A DNA stretch of 64,000 nucleotides from Opisthorchis felineus (Eukaryota > Platyhelminthes > Trematoda > Opisthorchiida > Opisthorchiidae): NCBI GenBank assembly GCA_004794785.1, contig SJOL01007058.1:1-64000 (forward strand), given 5' to 3'. Below the pieces are notes generated by a model, which ran no database searches, was not told the DNA's origin, and saw only the letters and a list, made by a program, of their open reading frames with translations. The stretch's first letter is position 1. Each line of letters starts with the position of its first letter. The position numbers and the translations under genes were made by a program. Positions 22,501 through 33,079 of this stretch are shown one piece after another.

Positions 22501-24490
22501 CATGGCTCATGGTATGTGTTTGGCATACTTTGGTTCACAACACTCAAAATATCTATCAAGTGAAAAAAACTGCGAGTCGGTGAACTGGCCAATAACCTCC
22601 AGTCGCTGTCTGTCTTCGAAAAATTTGAAGCAACATAAACCCTAATATCTTGGTAAAATTTTCGTCACGTTATGTTTCAAAGATATTTGAAATACCATGT
22701 TATTCCTTCTGATAGCCCAACCTTAAGAAGACAAAACTTAAGCATGTCATGTTTACAAGGCAGAAGAAAATATATTAACCCGAATATAAGTATGTTCCTC
22801 AGTAAACGTCCTCGGTACGCAATATATAGTCCCAACGGTTCACAGTTCTAGTTCACGAATTTATATTTGGGGATAGAAAGAAACCTAGTTTACGGACGTC
22901 CGCGAGATGTTTTTGCCACAACTTCCAGCTTCAAAACTTAAAAATTGCCTCTCAAAATAAAGCAAAATTTTGCGCACTTGTGAGAATGCATTTAGACGGT
23001 ATGAACTAGGACTATGACATTTTTTGTTTCTACCTCATTGTTACACGAATTTTGGTGAATAAAAACACCTAAGGTTTCCTTCTCTGTGTTGATGGCAAAC
23101 CTGCCAGGATGTTGTATCAAGATGCACAATGTAAACTCTAATCAACTGTTTGGTGCGCAATTTCCAGGAATCTAAATTTTCAAACCACGCACCTTCATTT
23201 ATTATGATCACCAAGTTTATGCTCGATTGCTAAAAGACGTATTACAGTAATCAATTTTCTGTATGCATTCAGTAATACCTATTAGAAGTTTCTCTTTCAA
23301 AAAAACCTGTAGACATTTTGATTTCATATTTTCTTTACATCCAATGTTGGTTGCCAAAATATATATGGAATCCGTGTAAAATTGAGGATTTGCACTCATC
23401 AGGTGCTTGACTTCATGCTTTCAGTAGTATTTCTTTTTCCGTTTACTGTAATTCATGTGGACCGTAGTGTAGGACAACTCCCTAAACTGATTTGCTTTCA
23501 AAGACTAAATAGCGATATATTTATACTTGATATGTGCGCTTTAGGAAGTCTTGCTAGTGATTTTAGCCGCACCACCAAACCGATGGCAGCAGCTTGACTC
23601 TGATTCTAGTTGCGCGCATACCAATTGTTCAGCGTTGAAGTCAGCGTCGTGTGCAAGCTTTCAAAATGTTTGACCAAATGCGGTTGAGCGTTTGGTTATG
23701 TAGTCTTAGCGATAGACTAAAAGCATGAAAACCTCATCGGAAAGCCAGCAAAACATCAGTCATCCCAACTAAGTGCCTGCTGATGCATTGTCATTTGCCA
23801 TGTTTGCGTGACAATCACATTGTACAATTCGGTTCAGCATCAGAGCATTCGCCACTGATGATTGCTTTCCTGCTACTTGCAATATTCTTGGGCATATGCA
23901 TTAGGCGCTTGATGAACCTCCAAACTGTAAACGTTGAGGATGATGCAGTCAGTTTTATATTTGCACCTGTTCTTACGCTACAAACTGGGTTAGTACTCTG
24001 ATGCATTCGTATGTTTGCTGGAAATCACTGTTCTCGATTGATCGGTTGTTCGACTAAGCAGTTTGAAACTTGCAAAGTGCTATGATCCGCCACTATGACG
24101 TAAGCTTCGTTGGCTTCAAATCTTTGATTAAGGTGGATGGTTTGAATGAATGGTTTGCTTTTGATTGTATGGTTATGCTCTTATACCCTTATCCACCCTT
24201 TAAAGCATTTGCCCATATTTTGAATCTGCTGGTTGGTTCAAAAGTTTTTGGGCCCCACATTATCTTCTAAGAATATTTTTTCCTCCAAATTTGGCTCAGT
24301 GGCATCACAAAACGGAACTTTTGTTTGTGGTGCTCTTCAACTGAATGTGATGTTTAATGGCCGTTCACGTTACATTTAGTACGATATGCAAGATACCTCA
24401 TTTTACATTCTGGAAAAAGACTACTCATTTGTTCACTGACACACCATAACTGGCTTGCCATTTAGGGGAGCGTGCTGCCACTACTTCACC
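19560..24490. other. About 5 kb without a recognisable gene
   Basis: Many short frames exist on both strands (for example 20458-20664, 21556-21834, 22309-22503 and 23783-24001), but none shows a domain, a splice-bounded edge or a second copy. Part of 22.6-22.75 kb shares a short motif (CCAACCTTAAGAA.ACAA) with 26.08-26.1 kb, which may be a dispersed repeat. Otherwise I see nothing. Confidence 0.45.
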
Positions 24491-24497
24491 AGCGCAC

Positions 24498-24502
<5 letters not shown>

Positions 24503-24546
<44 letters not shown>
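24503..24546. repeat. (AT)22 microsatellite
   Basis: Forty-four uninterrupted bases of alternating A and T. It is the only long perfect dinucleotide tract in the window and is likely to be length-polymorphic. Confidence 0.97.
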
Positions 24547-24549
<3 letters not shown>

Positions 24550-25469
24550 CACGTTGAAAATGGCAAATGTTTGCAAGTTTAAGCAATAGGATTCGTCTGA
24601 CCCTAACTACCTTTTTTCCCCAACCTACTTATTTGCCTTACTGACCTTCGCAGTTAGGTAACTTTGAAATTTCAAAAAATTATGAAACGTTTTGAGTGGT
24701 TGTTGGTAGTTAACCGATACGTACAATTCAGGTTCACCGTACGCTCCTTTGAACAACTGTTGTTCTCGCCTAGTGCGAGTAACATGAGTCGTTGTTTCTA
24801 GGCTGCCAAGATTGCTGAACATCAGTGCATATATCCTGGATAAATTGGAACCGAGTTTAAATCATGTATCCACTAGGCTAAACTTTACTTTAGCCTTCAT
24901 TCTAGTAAAGGTTCGGGGGTATGCGTTGTGCCCAAACATACCGTTAGAGAATTTGTCTTTTTCGCATACCTTTGGATTACAGGCAACTTCTGTCTACTCC
25001 CTGCAGCTTTATAGGCTAGTAATCACTGATTTTCTTATCTAGATATCTCACCACTGATTGATGTGCTCCATGTCGTTTCCTAGTGCTTAGTCTTTTGTTG
25101 AACCACCTTGCAAAGTTGCTGACGGTTACTGAGATAAGCAATATTGTTACCTTGCTGCTATGCCTATGCATCCAGTAGATTGAACACTATATCTTCACAT
25201 ATAACGTAATTACGAATGCGGAGCTCAAAAAAGTCTCAAATGCACACTGGTTTTGCAGTGATTCTGACAGTAACGAAACCGCACAGATGATCGTAGTTAA
25301 CTAGCATTTAAATAGGAGCCAGATAATGCAGGCAATAAATGCGATATGGCTCAAACAAAATTTTCTTCCTGAAAGCGAAATCCGTTCATGCCAAAGGGCA
25401 GATAAGCGTTGTACAGTGAATTCATCCATAGTAGGAGTGAGTGTATTATTCTAGCACCTCTTGCTAGCA

Positions 25470-25692
25470 AAACTGATATGACAGAAAACGTGTCAGATCT
25501 TGAAGTACAGGAAGATTGCTTAATAGCCTGGAGCGTAAATACCACTTTTGATGACGGAATATGCAATTTTTTCGTCAAATTTTACACCACTGCAACTTCC
25601 AAGATGCTCACAAACTCTACAGTTTTTGTTCACAAGAATAACCCTATATTTTGGGGGCCCAAAACATACTGTGAAGGACGAAATGGCGGTTA
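25470..25692 (+). CDS. Candidate exon with fibronectin type III-like pattern
   Basis: An ATTATTCTAG acceptor near 25445-25454 precedes an open plus-strand frame. The peptide has L.V...CLIAW near its start, then DDGICNFFVKFYTTATS, then a GPKTYCEG ending. This matches the spacing of an FN3 domain: a strand ending in W, a Y.V.Y-like strand, and an L.P.T.Y-like turn. It is short for a whole domain (about 75 residues to the stop at 25691-25693) and no donor was identified. The antisense frames at 25351-25578 and 25520-25816 are shadows. FN3 is an inference from pattern alone. Confidence 0.35.
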
Positions 25693-25819
25693 AATCATCC
25701 GAAAACGCCCGCCTTTTCTTGAGCCCGTTAAATAAGAAGAAAAAAACGAAAGTAAATTCAAATACATGATTTAGGCAGTGATTTGTATTAGCAATAGGGG
25801 CCTTTGGGATGTTCACGAA

Positions 25820-28000
25820 AATGAGTTGTGCAATGCTTTGTCTTCAGCCATAACGTTTTTTATATATCGGAATGCATGCACATATGTTTCACATGTATAT
25901 GATACCGATATTATTGTTGCTTACAAAATGATCGCAGGGTGGTCCGACTGAAATTTATGCTAGAATTTCTGAGAAGTTGTTTGGTAATCACTCATCTAGA
26001 AAATTTTCCCTAGCAATTTGTTCTGATGAAGCTGATCATTTTGGAATTTCATTTTATGTGAAAAGCGTACGATCAAATCTGCCAACCTTAAGAACACAAG
26101 CAAGGTTGGGATACGGAGTTATTACAATCATCCGGGTGACTATGTAACCGCAGATTAAGGTAGACATCTAGTGCCACGAGAATGGGACGCACAAACGTGA
26201 TATTTATTTTTCGTCAAATTTTGTGAAAAGGCGATGCGGACTAGCACTTTTCACCTAGTTTTCAAAAACACTATCTGGGCTTGTATACTTGTGCACAGAA
26301 ACAAATTTGGACATGCTATCCCAACTGCATAAAGTGACTTTGATAATAAATGACAAAACGCGTAAGGAGTCAACGTTAAACGGTTTTCCATGAAAATAAT
26401 GTGGAGCTATTTTGCTAAACAATGTGGCCCTGCTAAGAATTAGAATAGTGTTTGGAGGTACCTTGGATTTTGGCTAAAACCGAGTAAATTCATTGTATGC
26501 CACTGAATTTTGTAGTGAGAGATAACCGCGAAAACTGTACTTGCATGTTTCGTACCAGGCTGCCCGTTCTTTAGGAGGCCTTCTGGACAAATGTTAATCG
26601 GTTTAACATTTCTTGGGATTCACTTTAGGATTCATAATAAAAGGCTCATGTTTAAGAAGCTCAGCAGAAGTTTCGTGAAAAGTGACTTTCTGCTATTAAT
26701 TTTAGAATGTGGTCAGGATTCACATGAAACCGATTGACAAATTCAAGATGTCTTTGTCGGTGAGCCCGCCGCTAGATATATTTTTACGCTGGGCTTAGCA
26801 ACTCCCAGGCTTAAAATAACTTGGTGCTAATGTTTATTGGAAGGAAATTTTCGCAAGCCCGTCAGTCCTGAAAAAGGTATTTTACGAATGCCACTTTGTG
26901 TGCATCTGACTCTTCTAGAAATTGTGCAGTTGTGGGTGTTTTGTCTACCGATTTAGACATTTAATTCGTGCTCAATTGTTATTCAGCTCTCTTTGTTGAT
27001 ATTAACCTTTAGTTTTGAAATGTCATCATGCTCAGTAATGTTTGCATTTACTGGGCTATTTTACGCGTCTTGTTCCACTTTTTGTCCCACATTAGGTCAC
27101 TTCATATACAACCTCTAGGCCGTCAGAAATAAGCCATTCAGTCCTGAATATGGCGTAAAAATTTAGAGTAACTACAATACAAAATAAGTGAGCAGATAAG
27201 AATTTCGAATTTAAAAGATCATAGTTAGATTTGGATACTTGTCTTAAAGGGGTCAGACGTTCTCCAATTGCCTGTGCAATCAAACTACTCCAAAAAAAGT
27301 ATGAAATTCGTGGTGTTTTAGCGTGCACATTATGCAAAATCCATTCGGGCTAGTTATTCACCGCGCATTCACCGGCGCAAATGCGTGCAGCTACAGGTCA
27401 CAACATGGAAAACCTGTGGTTACCGGCTTAACCCTATTAATCAAAAATCACATTCACACTTCTGCTAATATATTGCCATCTATAAATCAACTTGCATAAT
27501 TTTGCATACTTCGCACTTCTGCTTAAATGTTAAGGCAATAACCAATCTAGAAACGTCAGCGCAAATAGCCGTTAGAGGTTCTGGTGAAAATGTAACTGTT
27601 GATATGATGTTGATTTTTCGGATGCATGGAAGAATAAAACCATGCTAAATTCCTCTGTAGGTCCCCGGTTTGTTAGTTCACATGAAACAAACAAGAGTAC
27701 CATGGTACCAATAGTACACGTGCTCACAAGGACAAGAAGCGCCACATAGTTTTATTAGCTTCCAAGATGAGGCTTCACCAAAACCAATGGTGCTCTGTAT
27801 GGGTGACCACAACCAACTATGACTGAGCACGTGGCAAGTCAACTTACAGGGATTATAACTGGAAGCTTCTGGTTTAACTGCATGAGCAAGTCATTTCGCG
27901 AGTTAATATTGATAAGCTACTAGGTACACGATAGTAGTCTCGTTTTCAAAGTTGTTTCAGGCATGAGTAAAATTATTCAAAAATCAAGTGTTGGTGGATG
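25820..28000. other. No gene recognised
   Basis: Only short unsupported frames (for example 27092-27337, minus). A patch at 27.68-27.87 kb with several CA-rich 5-8-base repeats could be an old element but has no diagnostic feature. Confidence 0.45.
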
Positions 28001-28009
28001 CGGGATTTT

Positions 28010-28450
28010 ATAGAATACATACTCAAATAACTCTCTCTTGAACGATCGTCCTCCTGTCCCGGCGCAATCATTTTCGAGAGTGCACACCAAAAGGGAAAGC
28101 TCTGGACTTGAGCTTCTCTCTTTTTGATCGATGGGTGGAGTTCAAATCCCGGCACGGTCATTGGATATGTACCACTGATGAGCTCTAATGAGAGCAAAAC
28201 TCGAGTCCAGTGTTTGGCCCCTTTGGTGTGGACCCATCAAAATTATTGTGGCAGCATAGGAGTACGAACGAAACAAAATGTGTCGGACAGGTTTAAAGCA
28301 TTTCGGGCGCTATCTGACTGGAAATCCTTACTGGGGACCAATCTATCGACACAACCAAAGTATGTTACTAGGACATCGTTCGAGGCGTCGGGCGTTCCGC
28401 CCACATCACTCAAGCGCGAGCATATTCAAAAATCATTTAGCTCACCAAAC
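28010..28450 (+). mobile_element. Degenerate Pol III SINE with hammerhead ribozyme
   Basis: A B-box-like GAGTTCAAATCCC at 28138-28150 is followed, 23 bases on, by a hammerhead-like fold at 28173-28212. The order B box, short spacer, type I hammerhead is that of the Sm-alpha-type SINEs of schistosomes and related repeats of other flukes. The A box is not clear. The 3' part after 28213 (GTTTGGCCCC onward) is GC-richer than its surroundings. The 109-codon frame that crosses it (28124-28453) is a by-product of the element, not a gene. Element ends are estimates. Confidence 0.6.
28173..28212 (+). ncRNA. Type I hammerhead ribozyme, decayed
   Basis: Stem I arms CACTG (28173-28177) and CAGTG (28208-28212) are complementary. 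The core GATGA is at 28177-28181, preceded by CT. Stem II is GCTCT (28182-28186), loop AATG, AGAGC (28191-28195). The conserved GAA that should follow reads AAA (28196-28198). Stem III is ACT/AGT (28199-28201 and 28204-28206) and the expected cleavage base is C28207. The CTGATGA core overlaps the stem I arm, as if one CTG of CACTGCTGATGA had been lost. With the missing CTG and the G12 change it should be inactive. Confidence 0.65.
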
Positions 28451-28569
28451 TAATACGCTAGCATTATGATGACAGACTTCCACGTCTCTGCAAATTTATT
28501 CGACAGTACACAATATCTTTTTATTAAAAGGTTCTGTCGATTACATCTAAATTCTTAATGAGTCGCTTT

Positions 28570-28941
28570 TTATTTGCAGTCAAGGACCTTGATAACCACT
28601 TGGAAATTTGCACCGTTGGTCAATTTATTATGATCCAACGATATTTTGAGCAACGTAAGCACATCGCCATAAGTGTGGGAAATGCTTCTTAGTTCCTGAG
28701 TGTTGAGCAGGCTTTTGCATTCGGAAAAAAGTAAGTCTTGTACGGTATTTATAGGGCCTGAAACTATGCATCCGCAACAATACACTTCACAATGCGGCTT
28801 TTCGACGCAGACAGAAAACACGTAGACCGATATCATTTGGAAAAGAGATAATGCAAAAATGTTGAAATAACAAGTTAACGGGTATAAACCACAGCCCTGA
28901 TTCGGGAGTCGCGTATCTAGGATTAGCCGGAATATCTTCAA
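28570..28941 (-). other. 123-codon open frame; C-terminus faintly like exon B2
   Basis: Open on the minus strand. The last residues (FQVVIKVLDCK) resemble the QV..L..K segment of exon B2, but the rest does not align convincingly. No splice sites were identified. It could be a fifth, very diverged trace of block B, or chance. Confidence 0.2.
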
Positions 28942-28959
28942 ATTTGTTGCATTGGTTTA

Positions 28960-31410
28960 GGGTACGATATATCTGCCTCAACGTCCGTGTTAACACCAAC
29001 ACTCATGTGGTGAGATCACTTGTCGAACTTTTCCAATGTGGCGTGAAACTCAAATGTTTTCCCTGAAAAACCATAATGACTAAGGTCTACAGTAATCACA
29101 GTATGTTTGGCACATACCCGACTGAAACGTTGTGAGGCTTGTAAGTGATCGTGGGGCGACCAAATGAGGTTGTATTAACTTGAGCATTCTGGGGTACACT
29201 GGGGCTCCTACAAGTCGAAAATCGCACTTATTATTATTATTATTTACCTCACTCGAACATGTGACAAGATCTCACTTGATGATCATGTGTTAAACCAATT
29301 GCCTAAATTTTTTCTTCAATCAAATGTATTACACCCCTCCTGAATTCCTGTGGGTGAGCCAAAACACAGCATTGCTTCTTCTGAGTTCCAATAGAAACCT
29401 GACAAATATCATTTAGACTACCGCTATTAATATAAGCTTTACTTTCAAAAATAGGTGACAGGAACCTACTACATCCCATCTCCTACATCAAGAGCAAACC
29501 ACATAAGCAAAAAAAATTCAAGTTACTCACGTGCGCGCTATGTGAACGTCAGTTCTACGGATGAATTACATACCGCTGTTATGAGCTGATGATTTTCACA
29601 ATCACCTATAAGTTTTATCTGGTCACTAAAATACAACAGGCAACTATATCTGAGAACCTGATTACCAGTGATGGTAAAATTCAACTTTGAATCACTACGA
29701 CAGTTTAGTACCTGGTTTGACACAATTCTATGTTCCAAAAAATATCACCACAAAAGGAGAGTCTTAATTTTAAATTTTATCTCATCAGAGATCAGCCGCG
29801 GTGAGCGTTCTCGGCCGCGCAGTGCTTTCAGTTGCGGATACCTGGTATTGAGGATAGTTTGCTTAACAAATCGTCCACAGACCCGATAATTCTTTACTTC
29901 AGTCACCAGATTGAACTTTCGATCATGAGTATACAAGCCACCCAATTATTCGTCGTTTTGTGTAGAATGCCGCAAACTGCCCCAAAACATTGTAGAATTG
30001 GCCATGCCAAAATAGCGGTGATAATCTAAGCAAACTGTATGCACTGAGTCTGTACGTTAGACTTTTATGATTCTTGTCGATTTGGAGCGTCAAATAAACA
30101 AATAACATGAATAACACCTCAGTTTTCAGCTGTTCTAAAAGTTAGTTGACGTATTTCTTTGCGAAAGCGTGACTAGAATTTTATCACAACTGCTCAACAA
30201 AATGCACTGTAGAACATTCAATTGATAAATCATAAAAGATTGGAGGCAAAAATCATGTGAGCTCAAGTGCATCGAATAAATTTTTTTATGCTATACCATT
30301 TTTACCAAATCGGTGCTTCTATTATTTTTTATTTATTATTATTTAGCATATGTCGAGATACCGGTCTACTTACACGTGGCATTCAAATAAGTTACTAACG
30401 GAGAAGCAAGTGGTTGTCGGCATTTGTGGATTATTCGCTATTCTACGATTAGCCCATGTTTTTTATAAGCCATATGTTAGGGTGAGACAAATACTTAGCA
30501 CTATGAGCTGTATATTATCATGGTTTTTGCTACACTTAGTCAAAAACTAGGCACCCACTTTGTCAGAAACACTTTACATAATTAAGCCTCTTGCCTAGTT
30601 TTCTGGTCGTTGAAGCCCAATGGTCATGAACCAAACAATCTGGCCAGTTGCAGCAAACCCTCATTTTGAATAAGTGACATTTGAATAGAAACTTGCATTA
30701 ACAAACCTTTACACACATCACCTATTAGCCAAATATTGGAGTGAATTCACCTTAGATGGGATGCTTTTGATGAATACAACAGTTGGCTGGTAAAAAAGGA
30801 AGATTCTACGAATGTTCTGTAGAGGATTCTTTCTTTATTAAAAGTACTATTTTAGTGACTGAGACTCGCATCCATGAAGACTTCGATGGATAAGGCAAAT
30901 ACATGTACTTACGTGGTTTAGGATGTGTGATTGGAGGCCTGGCTACAATACGTGCCGTTTAAGTACAAGATGATCAAGCTGCTTTTCCATGGCTCAGGGC
31001 TGAACGCGATTTCAAAATGCTATGCGGTTTCGTGGAAAGGAAAGTGTCAATTATTACAAATAAGTGTGGCAGAGTTATGTAGATTGTTCTTGTAACGGTG
31101 ATTTTTGTGTCCAAACATAAAGGCTTCATTGTCTTTCCAAAATGGTGTATCTGAATGTTCAAGTAAGTATACCGGTACAGAGAGTGATGAGAACATCAGT
31201 GCAGGAAACGTTACCTTTCATTCAAAAACGACATAATTTTTTTCTGCATAAATACAGGCAACTACCTGCGAAATGACTGGCCCGTTTTTTTTCACAAAGA
31301 TATGCAACGGGGGACAGTTGCGGCAAACTGGAAGCTTGGTCCGCATTGCAGGTCAAAATGCGTTCAAGACAAATGTGTGATTTTCACAAAACTTCTCACT
31401 TCACGAGAAG
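28960..31410. other. No gene recognised; short TTA tract
   Basis: Contains a five-unit ATT/TTA run at about 29228-29244 and A/T-rich stretches near 30.3 kb. Frames at 29668-29889, 29745-29945 and 30350-30550 lack support. Confidence 0.45.
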
Positions 31411-31422
31411 CTGTTTACTTAC

Positions 31423-31660
31423 CTGAATCTACTGGATAAACACCAAACCGCTCTTGAGTAATCCGTGCGTGTTTCGAGACGGATATCTGGCGTATTTTTC
31501 CGTATTGAACAGCAAACTTTGGCCTGATTAACGTAAGGGTTGCAGGAAGAATCATCACCAGAAAATGGCGTGTCTGTGGCGCAGAACTGTAATACAAGCG
31601 TGTATCACCTGCTCGAAATGTCACGTTGCACAACCGAAAGCAACCACCATTTTTTCCGAC
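31423..31660 (-). CDS. Candidate exon with strong donor
   Basis: The minus-strand frame is open from a TGA at 31661-31663 to a near-consensus donor, GATTCAG|GTAAGTAAAC. Peptide landmarks: CNVTFRAGDTRLYYSSAP, FLVMILPATLTLIRPKF, QYGKIRQISVS and a VYPVDSG end. No convincing acceptor was located. No second copy is seen in the window, so it is independent of the duplicated array. Family not recognised. Confidence 0.4.
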
Positions 31661-31694
31661 TCATTGTGGTATGTGGGCCCTTTAAATAACTAGC

Positions 31695-32072
31695 TTAAGC
31701 AGTACGATAAATTATACGCATCGCTGATTCCAAACGCATTACAAAAACACCCGTTTGGAACTCGTAATACAGCGCTTCTTGTGATAGGCATGCATTGTTA
31801 TTCTCAGACTTCCTGGTATGAAAATACTTTACGTACGGATGGTGTAAACCCACAGAATTAAAGGTTACGGAAGTTGCCACAAAATATTTACGCATAGAGC
31901 AACTCAATACGGTGTGGCCAAATATATCTGGGAGGTAGATGGGCTCTCCGGCCGATGCCAGATTGCTTGGTTTCAATCTATTAGAACCACGCATTAAAAG
32001 GCCTAGCAGACCGAAAGAGTAAACAAGTGTAAACACATTTGATGTGAACATTAGGTAATCACAATTTTGCAA
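31695..32072 (-). other. 125-codon open frame, unrecognised
   Basis: Begins from a TTG on the minus strand. A hydrophobic stretch (VFTLVYSFGLLGLLM) lies near the start and AGEPIYLPDIFGHTVL follows. A possible donor, CCGTAC|GTAAAGTA, lies inside the frame at about 31830. It lies 35 bases upstream of the exon candidate at 31.4-31.66 kb on the same strand, but the two are not in an obvious joined frame. Confidence 0.25.
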
Positions 32073-32617
32073 TGTGGATACAACTGGTCCCTAAACGGAC
32101 TGCTGCCTCACTCTCCACTATAATTAGCCACAAAGCTTTCTTATAGCACAGGGATGGTCAGAAACATTCTCTCGGGTGTTCTGCGTCTGTCCGTGCCTAT
32201 CATCCTGCCAGCAATTTGTAGATGTCCTCTACGCGAAAACTCAGAGCCGCCACAGTAATGTTGTAATTTGCATCCATAGCTGATATCTCTTGTACGCATA
32301 TAATTCTATTTAAAGATAAATATTTTGTATATTTGGAAGTAGTAAAGTAGTTGGTCCATTTCCAGAAGGAGCCACATAACACATATGATCGTTTTTGGAA
32401 ACTGTCGCAGATAAAGAATCTACAGTCTAGTTTATGCCTAATAATAGCACCGAGATTTGCACTACCCTGCAGGGTACATAACTTCTTGGTTTATTAGAAA
32501 ATTCTGTGGCATCTGGAAGCTGGGATGTGCCATAAGAATGTGCATTACCTGAAGTGGGAAATACGTGTGGTTTCTTGCTTTCGTACCTCGGTGGTCAGTA
32601 CACATTCAAGGAAATGA

Positions 32618-33073
32618 TTGATGTACACCGAAAGTAAATTTCGTACATGCACATTTCATCTTGATGAAAGGATAACATTATCTATTTGGCTTTGCAGACC
32701 TCAGATCTCGCATCTGTTACCGTTGGTGGAAGTGGTGCAAAGTGCTTTACCTACGTCACTTGGTGCGATGCCGCTCATTACCCAGACCATCTACATTCAT
32801 TTTCGGTTATTAGACTTTCGTATTCTTTGCTTTGGTACAGTTTTCACCTGCAGAAATGAAACCTACTGCAAGAATATACCCCGATTTTTTAGAGTGCTCA
32901 AAATTGCCACTGAACTTCTAATGTTTGCCAAAGCCTTACTTTTGATTAAAATCTGGTCTGCAAAGTTGTGTTATTTGCCAAAGTTAGTTGCAATTGGGAG
33001 TTGTGTACCAGAGCACGCTCATGTTTGTAACTACTGTAATGAATACTCCATTATATCGCCGCCTCAGAACTGA
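32618..33073 (+). other. 151-codon open frame; alternative exon at 32696
   Basis: One of the longest open frames in the window, without recognisable domains. A better-looking alternative is in another register: acceptor TTTGGCTTTGCAG near 32697 followed by TSDLASVTVGGSGAKCFTYV and a further 30 open codons. At most one of the two is coding. Confidence 0.25.
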
Positions 33074-33079
33074 AGATGT

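Noticed and set aside
23390..23402. CTGATGAG on the minus strand, possible second hammerhead
   Set aside because: No stem II/GAAA core or matching stem I arm follows.
28124..28453. 109-codon plus-strand ORF
   Set aside because: It runs through the B box and hammerhead of a SINE and is a by-product of the element.
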